The notes under the pieces: generated by a model
Seen by the model: the letters and a program-made list of their open reading frames with translations, nothing else
Databases searched by the model: none
What the model was told of the DNA's origin: nothing
Origin: Cudoniella acicularis
Taxonomy: Eukaryota > Ascomycota > Leotiomycetes > Helotiales > Helotiaceae
Assembly: GCA_013054445.1 (NCBI GenBank)
Contig: JAAMPI010000221.1
Location: 1 to 50,634 of the forward strand
Reading direction: 5' to 3'
DNA length: 50,634 nucleotides
Made by a program: the position numbers and the translations under genes
Shown here: in pieces, positions 12,260 through 21,837 of the stretch
Position numbering within the stretch: the first letter of the stretch is position 1
Layout: each line of letters begins with the position of its first letter

Positions 12260-12794
12260 ATGAACGGCAAGATGGTTGAGGCTGTATTCAAATATGACCC
12301 TGACTCAGTAGTGAGTGACGTTATAGCGTACAGCGAGGGACACCTGCTTCTATTTCAACCACCACGAAACGTTCCATTCCCAGGAGAGCTGAATCTAGAG
12401 AACCAAAATAGGCTTTTGGATTATCAATACTCTAAATTCCAGCACAGCCAGCATATTCGGCTATTGGAATATTCAGCATCGCCTAATAGCAACGAAGTAA
12501 GATTTCACATCAGCGAAAAGTTCCTCAAACACGTATATGGGGAATTTATTGCTGTATCATACTGTTAGGGGGGCGAGAAGTTAACAGAGTACCTACCACT
12601 TTCATCCAGGGCCTATCTCAAGGTCACCAAAACCGTCTATTCCCTCCTAAGACATGTCGCTGGAGTTGCAAGCGGCCTCCCGATCTGGGTAGACGCAATT
12701 TGCATCTATCTTGATCGATACCGAAAGAAATACCGTAGAAACTTTAGGGTTAGACCTCTGTTTTCTGAGGGGTTTCGTTTGTGGGTGAGCAAAA
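12260..12794 (+). pseudogene. HET-domain (heterokaryon incompatibility) fragment, RIP-stopped and truncated
   Basis: From the ATG at 12260 the frame reads HIRLLEYSASPNSNEV, then EFIAVSYC followed by TAG and GGEKL. In HET proteins this motif is SYCWGG, so the stop at about 12566 is a TGG-to-TAG change. Beyond the stop the same frame continues through AYLKVTKTVYSLLRHV and LPIWVDAICI, the core HET motif, normally followed by NQ. Homology then fades and a TIR-like element begins near 12795. HET proteins act in allorecognition and trigger cell death on heterokaryon fusion, usually with C-terminal repeats or an effector, all missing here. This is a dead fragment. The change type and the neighbouring relics support RIP. 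Confidence 0.72.
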
Positions 12795-13536
12795 CCTAGG
12801 CTGCTCGATGGGTACCCGTGGGTAGGAGTAAGGAGAGTTACTCCTACCAGCGGGTAGGTGGGTATACCCGTGGGTTGCCAAGAACCGGTATAAAAATGAA
12901 GATATACTTTTATTTAATCTTTTAATTATTCTCCTAATTATTCTCCTAATTACCTTTCTTATACTCTACTAGTATATCTTCCTAGCGCGTACCCTCCTCG
13001 TGTGCACCCTCCTCCTTCGCACGCACTCTTCCCTTCGAGTCCTCTTTTCACTCGTACTAAGTGAGTCATTAATTTTAAAAAGTCGGCCTCCTAAGCCCCC
13101 TAAGAAGAANAAGGTAAAGTCAAAGCCACTAGCGCTACACTAAACCTTAACCGCTTCCNGATTCTCNCCCGGTAATCNGTNGCNGACNAGCANGGACGAA
13201 GAGAGAGGGAGANNGAGANGGNGANGGAGANNGAGANNGGGAGAGGAGGGGACTTGAGAGGAAGCGTGCACAAGGAGAGCGTGTATGCACAAGAAGAGCG
13301 TGCACAAGAAGAGCGTGCACAAGAAGAGCGTATATAAGAAAGGAGAGCGTGTATAAAGAGAGTGCGTGCTAGGAGAATGTGTATAAGGAAGAAGAGTATA
13401 TACTAAAAGAGTATATATAATTTACATAAATTTATGTAATATTTATGTATACGGGTACCCGCGGTACCCATATAGGAGTAAGAGAAACTACACCCACCCG
13501 CGGGTACTACCCACTACCCATCACGCAGCCTACCTA
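12795..13536. mobile_element. Non-autonomous TIR-like element with internal repeats and ambiguous bases
   Basis: The left end reads CCTAGGCTGCTCGATGGGTA. The right end, reverse-complemented, reads GGTAGGCTGCGTGATGGGTA. Subterminal GGGTACCCGYGGGTA blocks and a GTAGGAGTAA-type block follow on both sides in inverted orientation. The interior is AT-rich on the left. It also contains a purine-rich stretch with scattered N calls (13110-13230) and short tandem repeats (about 13262-13340). No transposase is encoded. It lies between the HET fragment and the 5'-truncated DUR3 relic and may have helped truncate both. The exact termini and any target duplication are uncertain. Confidence 0.55.
13262..13340 (+). 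repeat. Short tandem repeat, AGCGTGCACAAGAAG unit
   Basis: Imperfect 15-18-bp units of AGCGTGCACAAGAAG recur four to five times, then degrade into AGCGTATATAAGAA variants. The adjacent purine-rich sequence has N calls, as expected where an assembler could not resolve repeat copies. Confidence 0.65.
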
Positions 13537-13622
13537 AGAATGATATTGGTCACCGAGGTTATGAAAAGACGAGGAAACGTTGAAAATTCTGGGTTTACTG
13601 GTATGTAGCTTTCTTTTACGAG

Positions 13623-15600
13623 ATGGAAGAATGTGTTGCTGACCATCGATTTGTAGCTGCAAAGCGATCTCTTGGGACTGGTTTAACTGCAGCCGGTGTG
13701 ACATCTTCTTGGACGTGGAGCACAACCCTCCTATCTTCTGCCACTGTTGCCTATGAATATGGCGTTGCAGGATCGTTTTTTTTACGCTGCCTGCAACAGC
13801 ACGAAAATCATGGTTTTCAGTAACTTGGCTATTGTGAGTTTGAGATTCCAATATTATTTCTCTGTCTGGGTGATTCTGATGCTTCAAAGCAAACTAAAAG
13901 AAAGGTGCCCAACGCTCGAACCTTTCTTGAAATCATCAGAATCCGATATGGGACTATTGCACATTTCTCGTTTATGTTCTTCAGTCTGGCTTCAAACATC
14001 TTGGTTGTTTCATCCATTTTGATTGGAGGAGCAGCCGCAATCAATTCCTTGACTGGGATGAGTGTTTATACCAGTCTTTGGTTGCTCCCTCTTAGCGTAT
14101 CTGCATATACCATGCGTGGTGGGCTGCGAGCGACCATTTTGACAGACTATGTGAGTTTCCTTCTTCCCCTCAATACAGAGGAAACTTGCCTAAACTAGTG
14201 TAGATTCACACAGCTATCATCCCGATCACCATCCTGATCTTCTGGTTTAAAGTCTACGCAACTGGGAATCTGGTTGGATCTCCAAGCAAGATGTGGGACC
14301 TCCTCATTGAAGCCGCCAAGTGAACGAACTACTCAGCACCCACCAAGGACGGAAGCTACCTCACCATCTGGTCTCTAGGCGCGCTCAATTTGACATCCTC
14401 AGTATTCTCGAATACACCGGTGTCGTCTTCCTGGACAATTCTTTCCACCAAAAAGGTATTGCAGCTGATCCTGCCTCTGCGATCCCTGGCTATGTTCTTG
14501 GTGGTTTGGCTTGGTATGCTATGCCTTTCACCTTGGCTACCACGATGGGAATTCTAGCTGTTGCACTTGAAAACAATCCTGCTTTCCCCACGTTCCCGAG
14601 AAGGATGAACACCAAGGAAATTGGTGCCGGATTGGCTTTACCCTATGCCGCTCAAACGATCGCTGGTAAAGGTAGCGTTGGTACAGGTGAGTAGACCAAA
14701 CCTCCGTCGATCTTTTTAAAATGAATCTCGCTAACTTCTTGTTTCTTAATATATAGTCCTCGTCCTGATATTCATGAGTTGTACCAGGGCTATCTCCAGT
14801 GTGATGATCGGCACCTCTACCGTTCTCTCCTACGGCGTCTACAAAACTTGTAATGCCTCTTTCCATCCAATCTGCCACCAAAACAGAGCTTCTCTAATTT
14901 CATTCCTCTCAGACATTAACCCCAAAGTCACCGATTCTCAGGTTCTCCAGGCAGGGCATTGGTGTGTTGCCGGCTTTGCAATCTTCATGGCAGCCTTTGT
15001 AAGAGTTAGGGCCATGGCTCGCCGCACACTTAAGCGAAATTAAACCCACCCTTATATTTCTCATCTAGAATCTTTAAAAATTTAATATAATATAACTATT
15101 AACTCTTTTTACTTGAAATTCGAAATTTAATATGATATTCTGTAGTGGGGATACTGGCACTGGTGCTGGTGCTAGGTCACGTGGTTCTCAGACACGTGAC
15201 CTACACGAAGGAGGATAAAAGACGTGTTCTCAGGCAGCGTAGCTTCCTCTCCTCAAGTCAAATTAATGTCTATTTGAACTCCTTCCCTTTTGGGTTGTAT
15301 CTGTCCTTCTACGCTATAGTGACTTTTTATAGAGGGGACTAAGGTTTTAAGGGTTCGCTTAAGTATGCAACGAGCCATGGCCCCAACTCTTACCATGTTT
15401 CACGGCGTCAACATTTATTTGGGTTTCATCTACGTGAGTTTAACAAACGCTATCATTGGATTCGGCTGCTGACAATTTCTCCCTTATAGAACATGACGGG
15501 TATCTTCACAGGCTCGGCACCGCCCGCCCTCGTCGGCACATTCTTCTCATCACGGCAAGGAGCTCTGGCAGCCACCGCAACCCCACCTTATATGAGAGCA
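13623..15600 (+). pseudogene. DUR3-like: DUR3-type urea/sodium-solute symporter, 5'-truncated and decayed
   Basis: The relic reads SLGTGLTAAGVTSSWTW, VAYEYGVAGSFFYAA, VPNARTFLEIIRIRYGTIAHF, NSLTGMSV, GGLRATILTDY, IHTAIIPITI, GIAADPASAIPGYVLGGLAW and YKTYINPKVT, matching fungal DUR3 urea transporters. Introns still look normal at 13834-13889, 14151-14203, 14687-14756, 14850-14912 and 15434-15489. Damage seen: no N-terminus; one extra T in the T8 run at 13776-13783; a TGA at 14321-14323 where an Arg codon (CGA) is plausible; a 1-bp shift near 14387 (probably AAA to AA); and a ~395-bp MITE at 14999-15393. Frame fragments resume at FHGVNIYLGFIY and NMTGIFTGSA. The 3' limit is unclear and sits close to the start of the kinesin relic. 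Not functional as it stands. Confidence 0.82.
14999..15393. mobile_element. MITE with 40-bp terminal inverted repeats inside DUR3 relic
   Basis: The left end (14999-15038, GTAAGAGTTAGGGCCATGGC onward) and the reverse complement of the right end (15354-15393) match at 36 of 40 positions. All four differences are C/T or A/G transitions. The interior is AT-rich with no transposase. Near its centre is a perfect 11-bp inverted repeat, TAGGTCACGTG (15173-15183) with its complement (15193-15203). DUR3 homology stops at MAAF just before the element and resumes at TMFHGVN just after. No clean target-site duplication could be fixed by eye. Confidence 0.78.
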
Positions 15601-15730
15601 TCTCGACCCCTACAAACAACGTCACATACGTCACATATTTTGCAATTGCTTTCGGTTCACTCACTGGATTGACATAAATATACGCGCTCCACATCCGGCG
15701 CAACATTTGCGAAAAACACTTATACCTTGT

Positions 15731-18700
15731 ATGGCGGGTTCTACACGGCCGACAGCTGTCGCGCCCCCCCACCCCCCGCCCCCCTAGGAAGAACAGCATG
15801 CGATCACCGCCACGACCACCGACTGCTAGGTTGCACTCTGTAGTGCCGCCCTCGCGAATGGATATGAATGGCGCGATATCACCAGCCGAGTCTGTGACAT
15901 CTGTCCACCAACAACGCTGGAACGAAGCGAAAAGACCGTGATTTTGACTACGTTGATCGGGAGACGAATATCAATGTTGTGGTGCGTTATAGAGGTCGGA
16001 ATGAGCGCGAAGTACGGGAGAATAGTGGAGTTGTGCTTCAAACGGAAGGCGTCAAAGGAGAGCGTCTCGGGCTATCGATAGGGATCGGTATACTTAGTAA
16101 TAAGACTTATTATTTCGACAAGGTCTTCTCATCCACTGCTGACCAGAGCACGATATATGGTGATATTGTCACGCCAATTTTAGACGAGGTAAACTGCTGC
16201 GAGAGTTGTAGGAGATTTTGCTAATGTGTTTAGATGCTTATTGGGTATAATTATACTATCTTCGCATATGGACAGACCGGCACTAGAAAGATATATACGA
16301 TGTCTGGTGATATAAGTGATCACTTTGGAATTCTATCACATGCTGCCGATATTATCCCTCGACCTCTACATACACTCTTCACTAAACTCGAAATCGACGA
16401 TACTGAAAGCTCCGTCAAGGTCTCCTTCATTGAGCTTTATAACGAGGAGCTCCGGGACTTAATTACTGCCGACAACCACGTGAAACTCAAGATATACGAG
16501 GATAACAGCAAAAAGGGTCACTCGAGTACATTAGCTCAAGGCATAGAGGAATCGTACATCAAAAGTGCCGCAGAGGGTTTGAAGATTTTACAAGATGGTA
16601 ACTTGAAGTGTCAGGTGGCTGCAACAAAGTGTAATGACCTCAGCAGTCAAAGTCACACGGTTTTTACGGTCACAGTATATGTCAAGAGGACAGCAGAGAA
16701 TGGTGAGGAATATATTAGCACTAGAAATCCCAACCTTGTGGACTTGGCTGGCAGTAAAAATATTCAGCAGAGTGGAGCTGAGAACAAGCGTGCAGCTGAG
16801 GCTGGTTTGATCAATAAGAGCCTGTTGACTTTAGGACGTATGATCAATGCTCTTGTAGAGAGAAACTCAAAAGATATTCACATTCCCTACCGCGAATCGA
16901 AACTCACGCGGCTATTGCAGGATTCGCTTGGTAGTCAAACCAAAACCTATATTATCACGACCGTCTCGCCCGCAAAGAGCAATATAGAGGAGACAATCTC
17001 GACTTTATATTATGCTTTCAGAGCGAAGAACATTCGTAACAAGCTACAAATCAACCCAATAGTGAAGAAGAAGACATTGTTAAAGGAATTCACTACAGAA
17101 ATTAAGAAGCTAAAGAGTAAGCTCATAGCGACGCGGCAGAGAAATGGTATCTATCTTACCAATGAGAGCTACGAAGAGATAACTGTTCAAGGTCAGTCTT
17201 AGAAGATTCTAAGCGAGGAACGAGTTGCCAAGATCAAGACTATAGAGTTCAATCTACGGAACAAGGTTCAGGAATTATTTTCGCTCACCTCAAATTTCAT
17301 GACCTTCAAGAAGGAGAACGAAAACACAAAGACAGTCCTCGATAAGACTAAGAGCGTTCTTAAGCAGACTGAGTTTGCGCTTAGGGAGGTTCGTCAAAGT
17401 TTAGTAGATAAGTTACTACTTCGTAAAGCTCATCAGCATACCGAGGAGCAACTGAGAACGGTTAGCAGCAAGCTTATTTCAACGCTGAGCAAGACTGTGG
17501 ATAATGTCGATAGCCTTCACGCTAAGAACAAGAGGAAATCGGATTTTCATTTGCTTAATCGAACCAATTAGGGTTTATCGCAAGCACAAGTAGCAGAGGT
17601 TCATAACTCTAGTCAAGACAAAGGTAGATAACGTCAAGGTTTAGTAGCGGAACTTAGTGACAGCTATAACAGACAAATACAACATTTTGTCCAGGAGGAG
17701 TTGAAGAAGCTATCCTTGACACTAAGATTTCTAGAGGACAAAGTTGCTACTTTCGAAGGTTCTTAGACTGCAGTATCTAGTTAAACAAAATCTACAGAGA
17801 AAGAGATGGATGCAATACTAGAAGAGATCAAGGCACTTCGTGAAGATATGAAAACTCGGGTTGGAGAAGGCCTTCAAGGCTTATCTGTAGCAGCTAGTCG
17901 CATCTCGGCAGAGGTCATTAGTGAACTTAGTGCTTTCAAAATTCAGGTATGCATTTATTATCAACCTAGTGTGTCTAGGCTAATTGAATTTAGTTACACA
18001 AATCATATAGCTCGCTTAGTCGAGATTTCAAATTATTATTTGGTGATCTAATTAAGCACATCAATGCTCAAAAAGTAGAGGCAAATGAGTTGCGACAGCA
18101 ACTCAACGCGGCCAGCGAAATTGTAATACAATCAAACGCAGCTGTATCTATACAGTTAGAGAACATCCTTCGAGCAGAGCGTAAACAAGCTGCTATTGAT
18201 CGTCAGAATCTCCTTTCCCAGATTACAGATTTAATAATAAAGCGAGGCGTTGCACAAGATCAGAGACTCGAGGAGAAGATGTCAGAAGTTCGAACAACTA
18301 TCGATTTATCGAAAGACTCATTTGCCGTAGCTAGAGTGCAATATAGTCAAGGCATAGATGCATAGAATAAGAAAGAGACTAAATTAGTTGAGGAGGTGCT
18401 GCGATATCGAGAGACATTGAAAATCAAATTGAAGGACGACTAGGAGGTCAGTTGCCATTTGCTATTATTGACCTTCGCTAATCCAGTTGAAGGCTGCCAA
18501 CAAGCACAGCTCATTACTCCAAAAGACCATTAGCTCCGTTCACAACGAGACGGTACGAATTGTAGATAAATAAATGAAGGACATTACGTTCCAAATGCAG
18601 GCTCTTAACGATTTTGTTACGAGAGCCCGATCCCAGAATGCCTAGCACTATCACCAGCACTCCAAGAGCCTCGATGGGTTGACTACTGCTGTCAAAGCGT

Positions 18701-19396
18701 CATATACTAACACAGGTGCCCACTTCAACTTAACATATGAGCGAGTAAAGGATCTCGGGGACGACATGTCAGGAAGACACATCGCATTGCAGGAGCACCT
18801 TGCGTCTGTTGACGACATAGCGTGTCAGCCTCTCGCAGACCTTCGAGCCAACATATTCAACACAACTTTAGAGGAATACCAACCTACTAGACAAACTCCG
18901 TAAAGAGTATCATATCTCTACCAAACAGAATTGCCTCAGACTAGAGACCGCGAGACCATTCTTGCGGCCCTGCAAGGTGGGATTATTTCGGGCGGTAGCG
19001 ACATCACATCGCCGAGCAAGCATAGTACAATCGTCTTTCATGATGCACACAATAATAGAGGCGGTAAAACATCTCAACCTATAAATCAAACATCGTCCAC
19101 CGAGATAAGACCAATGACGGCTGGAGGATTAAGGAAATAGATGTCAACATCGATATAGGAAACTCAATTTCTTCTAAGGAGCATATTTCAGCTGCAAACA
19201 ATTCGATTACCGATTCATCACTAGCATCCCTACCGCGGATCCCTAATTTCAAGCGAAGCAGGACTAGAAGTACTAGTGGAAGATTGCTTATGTCGAAGTC
19301 GAGTAAGAATAGCGTTGTGAATGTTGCAGCGGAGGAAAGGGAGAATGTTCTACTTAGTCAAACCACTAGGCAGAGGAAGAAGCCAAGAGTTGGTTA
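15731..19396 (+). pseudogene. Kinesin-5 (BimC/Eg5-type) motor, RIP-inactivated copy
   Basis: The N-terminus MAGSTRPTAVA at 15731 is followed, after a stop and a frame slip near 15940, by ETNINVVVRYRGRNEREV, KTYYFDKVFS and, across a 45-nt intron (16189-16233), ILDEMLIGYNYTIFAYGQTG. The motor continues to IRNKLQINP, then a long coiled-coil stalk runs to about 19396. Key sites are damaged by transitions: the P-loop reads GTRKI instead of GTGKT, switch I reads SSQSH instead of SSRSH, and switch II reads DLAGSKN instead of DLAGSEN. In-frame TAG or TAA stops interrupt the stalk at about 17200, 17568, 17627, 17764, 17782, 18363 and 18440, plus others, several where Gln or Trp fits. Kinesin-5 crosslinks and slides spindle microtubules. 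This copy cannot encode a working motor, so a functional paralogue is presumably elsewhere. Confidence 0.88.
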
Positions 19397-21837
19397 GGAA
19401 GATCGAGTTGTATGGAGTTTGGATGTTGGCTTTTGCGTTCAGAGGCGTTGTACATTCTGTTTTGACCGAGGGTTGTATTAAATAATTGAATCATTGAAAT
19501 TGATTTTTTTTTTACGTTAACAAAGATAGCAGAATAGTAAAACAGGCGATCTCAGGGGCGGAGGGCGCTCGCGAGGGGAAACGCCTTTTACGTGCAAACT
19601 TTTTTTGTGCGGAGGCGAGGGTGGCCCGTAACCCCCCCTTTCAGCACCCAAAAGGGCCCCGGCATAAGGGGTGTCTGGATTGATTGGGTAGAATAATAGT
19701 TAGTTTCAAGCGGCCTGAAGCAGTATAAAGCAAAATTATGCCCACCCCATTATTTATCCACAAACTGCCATCCGTGTTCAGATGAAAAAGTCACATGAAT
19801 AAAGAAGTAGTGGATTCGGACAATGTTATTGTTGCTAAACTTGACCCGGACGCCCCTCTCTTCCTAATACCAAGTCACCAGTTATTGCGCCAAGTATCAA
19901 CCACAGGATTTATTTCGGTGTCTCTCCATACATGGTTTACATAAAGTTTTTGTAGTGAATGCGATCTGCTAATTGCCTCCCTGCGCTCCTTGATCTGTCG
20001 AGTTTTCAAAGTTTGCTCAATCAATAAAGAAATGAACTCTCGGGCGGAAAATCGTGAGCTCCAAGGCCTTTATCTCCTTCAGAGATGACTTGTTAGCCTA
20101 TAAGGGATCGTACCCCTCGAAATCAAAGACGAGCCTCTCCCCAGTTCCCTGTCGAGTGGTCATTCTTTCCTTTGTGTGCGACTGCCTCAATGTTGTGGTA
20201 CGGTTGATTGCGCGTGGACTCTTTCTGCCATTTCTCCATCGGGGTCAAATCAGTCGCAGCTTGCTCGCGCTGTCTGGCATCGCTTCTACCCCCCACCCAT
20301 GGACGATCGATGGCTTGATACGTTTGATGCGCAGAGGCGCGCATCTGTGAGTTATCCTGTTCGAATTTCAGTCCAACATCATCTCGATATGTGGTAAGAT
20401 ACCCGCTTGGAGGGACGAACCGAAGGATATGACATTTGTCGAGACATGTTGTCTGAGGCCGTTTCGATACTGCTCGGTTGCAAGAGCCTACCAAGGAGTA
20501 AGCACAGTGCAAATTGACACTCGGGAGGAACTTGTACTTCAAAATTGGCAATTTTTAAGTGATTTGTTGACCTGTTCTTTTCCAATTCCCTTTTCTATCC
20601 CTCAGTTCAGCAATAGCATTGGCCTTTTTATACTGTTTTGTGCTACTCGTGCAAGCGGGGCAGCTCGCTGTCCGCAGGCATCGAGGATCCATCGTGCCTT
20701 ACAGACGAGGGCAGACTCCCTCGATATGATAGGCCAATGCATTTTCAGAGCCTCAAATATCTCTACGGTATTTTGGGGAATTTTCGAAAGCCGCAGATGA
20801 GTTGGGAGTTGCCACGTGAAGTTGGCGTCGTGACCCAAGGCATCTTGGAAGGAACTTTTGGGAATCTTCGGTGGGCGACTAGGAAACCCTTGGCTTTCAG
20901 GTTGGCCGGTGCTGGCATCTTTGGGGAATTTTGTCGTTGCTGTACACCCTAACGAAATTGGTTGACTGGAACTTTGGGGAAACTTTGCGCATTTTGGCTC
21001 GCTTCACGAGTTCGCTTGAGGTTGGCGTTCGTCTGGGGAAGATGTTCTCCTCTGGTTGGCGGAGTGGAAACGAGGCTGATCAAGTCGAGAGGTGTGGAAG
21101 TCTTCGAAGTCTTCTCAACCATGAACTAGAAGTTGGAAATCCATGTGTAGAAAAGGAAGACTGGACGTGCAGTTGTGTAGGAGGAGTTGAGAAGTAAGTC
21201 TTCTAATGGAAATGGGTTGTGGAATGACACTTCTTTTAACCATTTCTAGGGTCCTCGGGGTCTACGGTTATGGCTTGAATAAAGCCGGGGTCAGCTGCAC
21301 GCTTGCGCGAAATGAGTGGTCGCCAGCATATCTACGGCACTAAGAAAGGAATTTTTGTTTTCTAGGCGTCGCATGGCATTTAGCTGCATACATGTGGGTC
21401 ATCGGGTCGATAGTTTCACTCTACTAACCTCTGGTTGGCTCCATAAAAGAACTTTTGGGAAACTTGGTAGACAATTGGGAGTCCCCTGTTGAGGCTGGTT
21501 TCGGGCGCCATTGCAGGGTCGTGGTTGGAACCACATCGCAAAACACAATGAAGACGCGCTGAAAACAGGCTGTGTCCAGGCAGCCATACCCCAAGGCAAA
21601 TTTCGAAATGAGTGATTTCTTGGCAGGGTGGTTTTGACAATTGCGAACCACCTTGGATGAACACAGAAAGCTGCAACTTCGAATGCCACTCCGGGGCAGC
21701 GTTTACTTTCGCTCTCAGCTTTTGTCGCCATCTTCTGGCACTTGATTACTAGCAGAGGAGCCAGAGCTATACCACTTCAATCCCCAGTATCTAGTTCCCC
21801 TAGTCATCCTCTATAGCCTAAAGCACTTCTCGGAGCC
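19397..21837. other. Mostly non-coding, scattered TTTTGGGGAATTTT-like motifs
   Basis: Apart from one candidate small gene (20123-20447, minus) no gene is supported. Near-palindromic TTTGGGGAATTTT-like motifs recur at about 20770, 20852, 20918, 20972 and 21447. GGTTGGCG-type phrases lie between them, suggesting an old degenerate repeat or a very old pseudogene. Confidence 0.35.
20123..20447 (-). CDS. Candidate 92-aa hydrophilic protein, two exons
   Basis: Exon 1 (20447-20403) encodes MSRQMSYPSVRPSKR. A 46-nt intron with GTATCT donor and GAACAG acceptor (20402-20357) follows. Exon 2 (20356-20123) continues in frame for 77 residues, including ASAHQTYQAIDRPWVGG and TPMEKWQKESTRNQPYHNIEA. The composition is that of a small soluble charged protein, with no signal peptide, helix of membrane type or zinc motif. 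I do not recognise a family. The support is a canonical intron and natural amino-acid usage only, so this may be chance. Confidence 0.35.

Noticed and set aside
13199..13340. CRISPR-like array
   Set aside because: The repeats are adjacent, imperfect tandem units without unique spacers, in a eukaryotic genome.
15145..15342. 65-codon frame inside the MITE as a gene
   Set aside because: It is bounded by the MITE TIRs, has no homology I recognise, and the element appears non-coding.
15731..19396. Stop-codon reassignment or readthrough to explain TAG/TAA in the kinesin frame
   Set aside because: Both TAA and TAG occur, catalytic motifs are also mutated, and intact genes in the window end normally with TAG, TAA or TGA. 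RIP-type decay explains it better.
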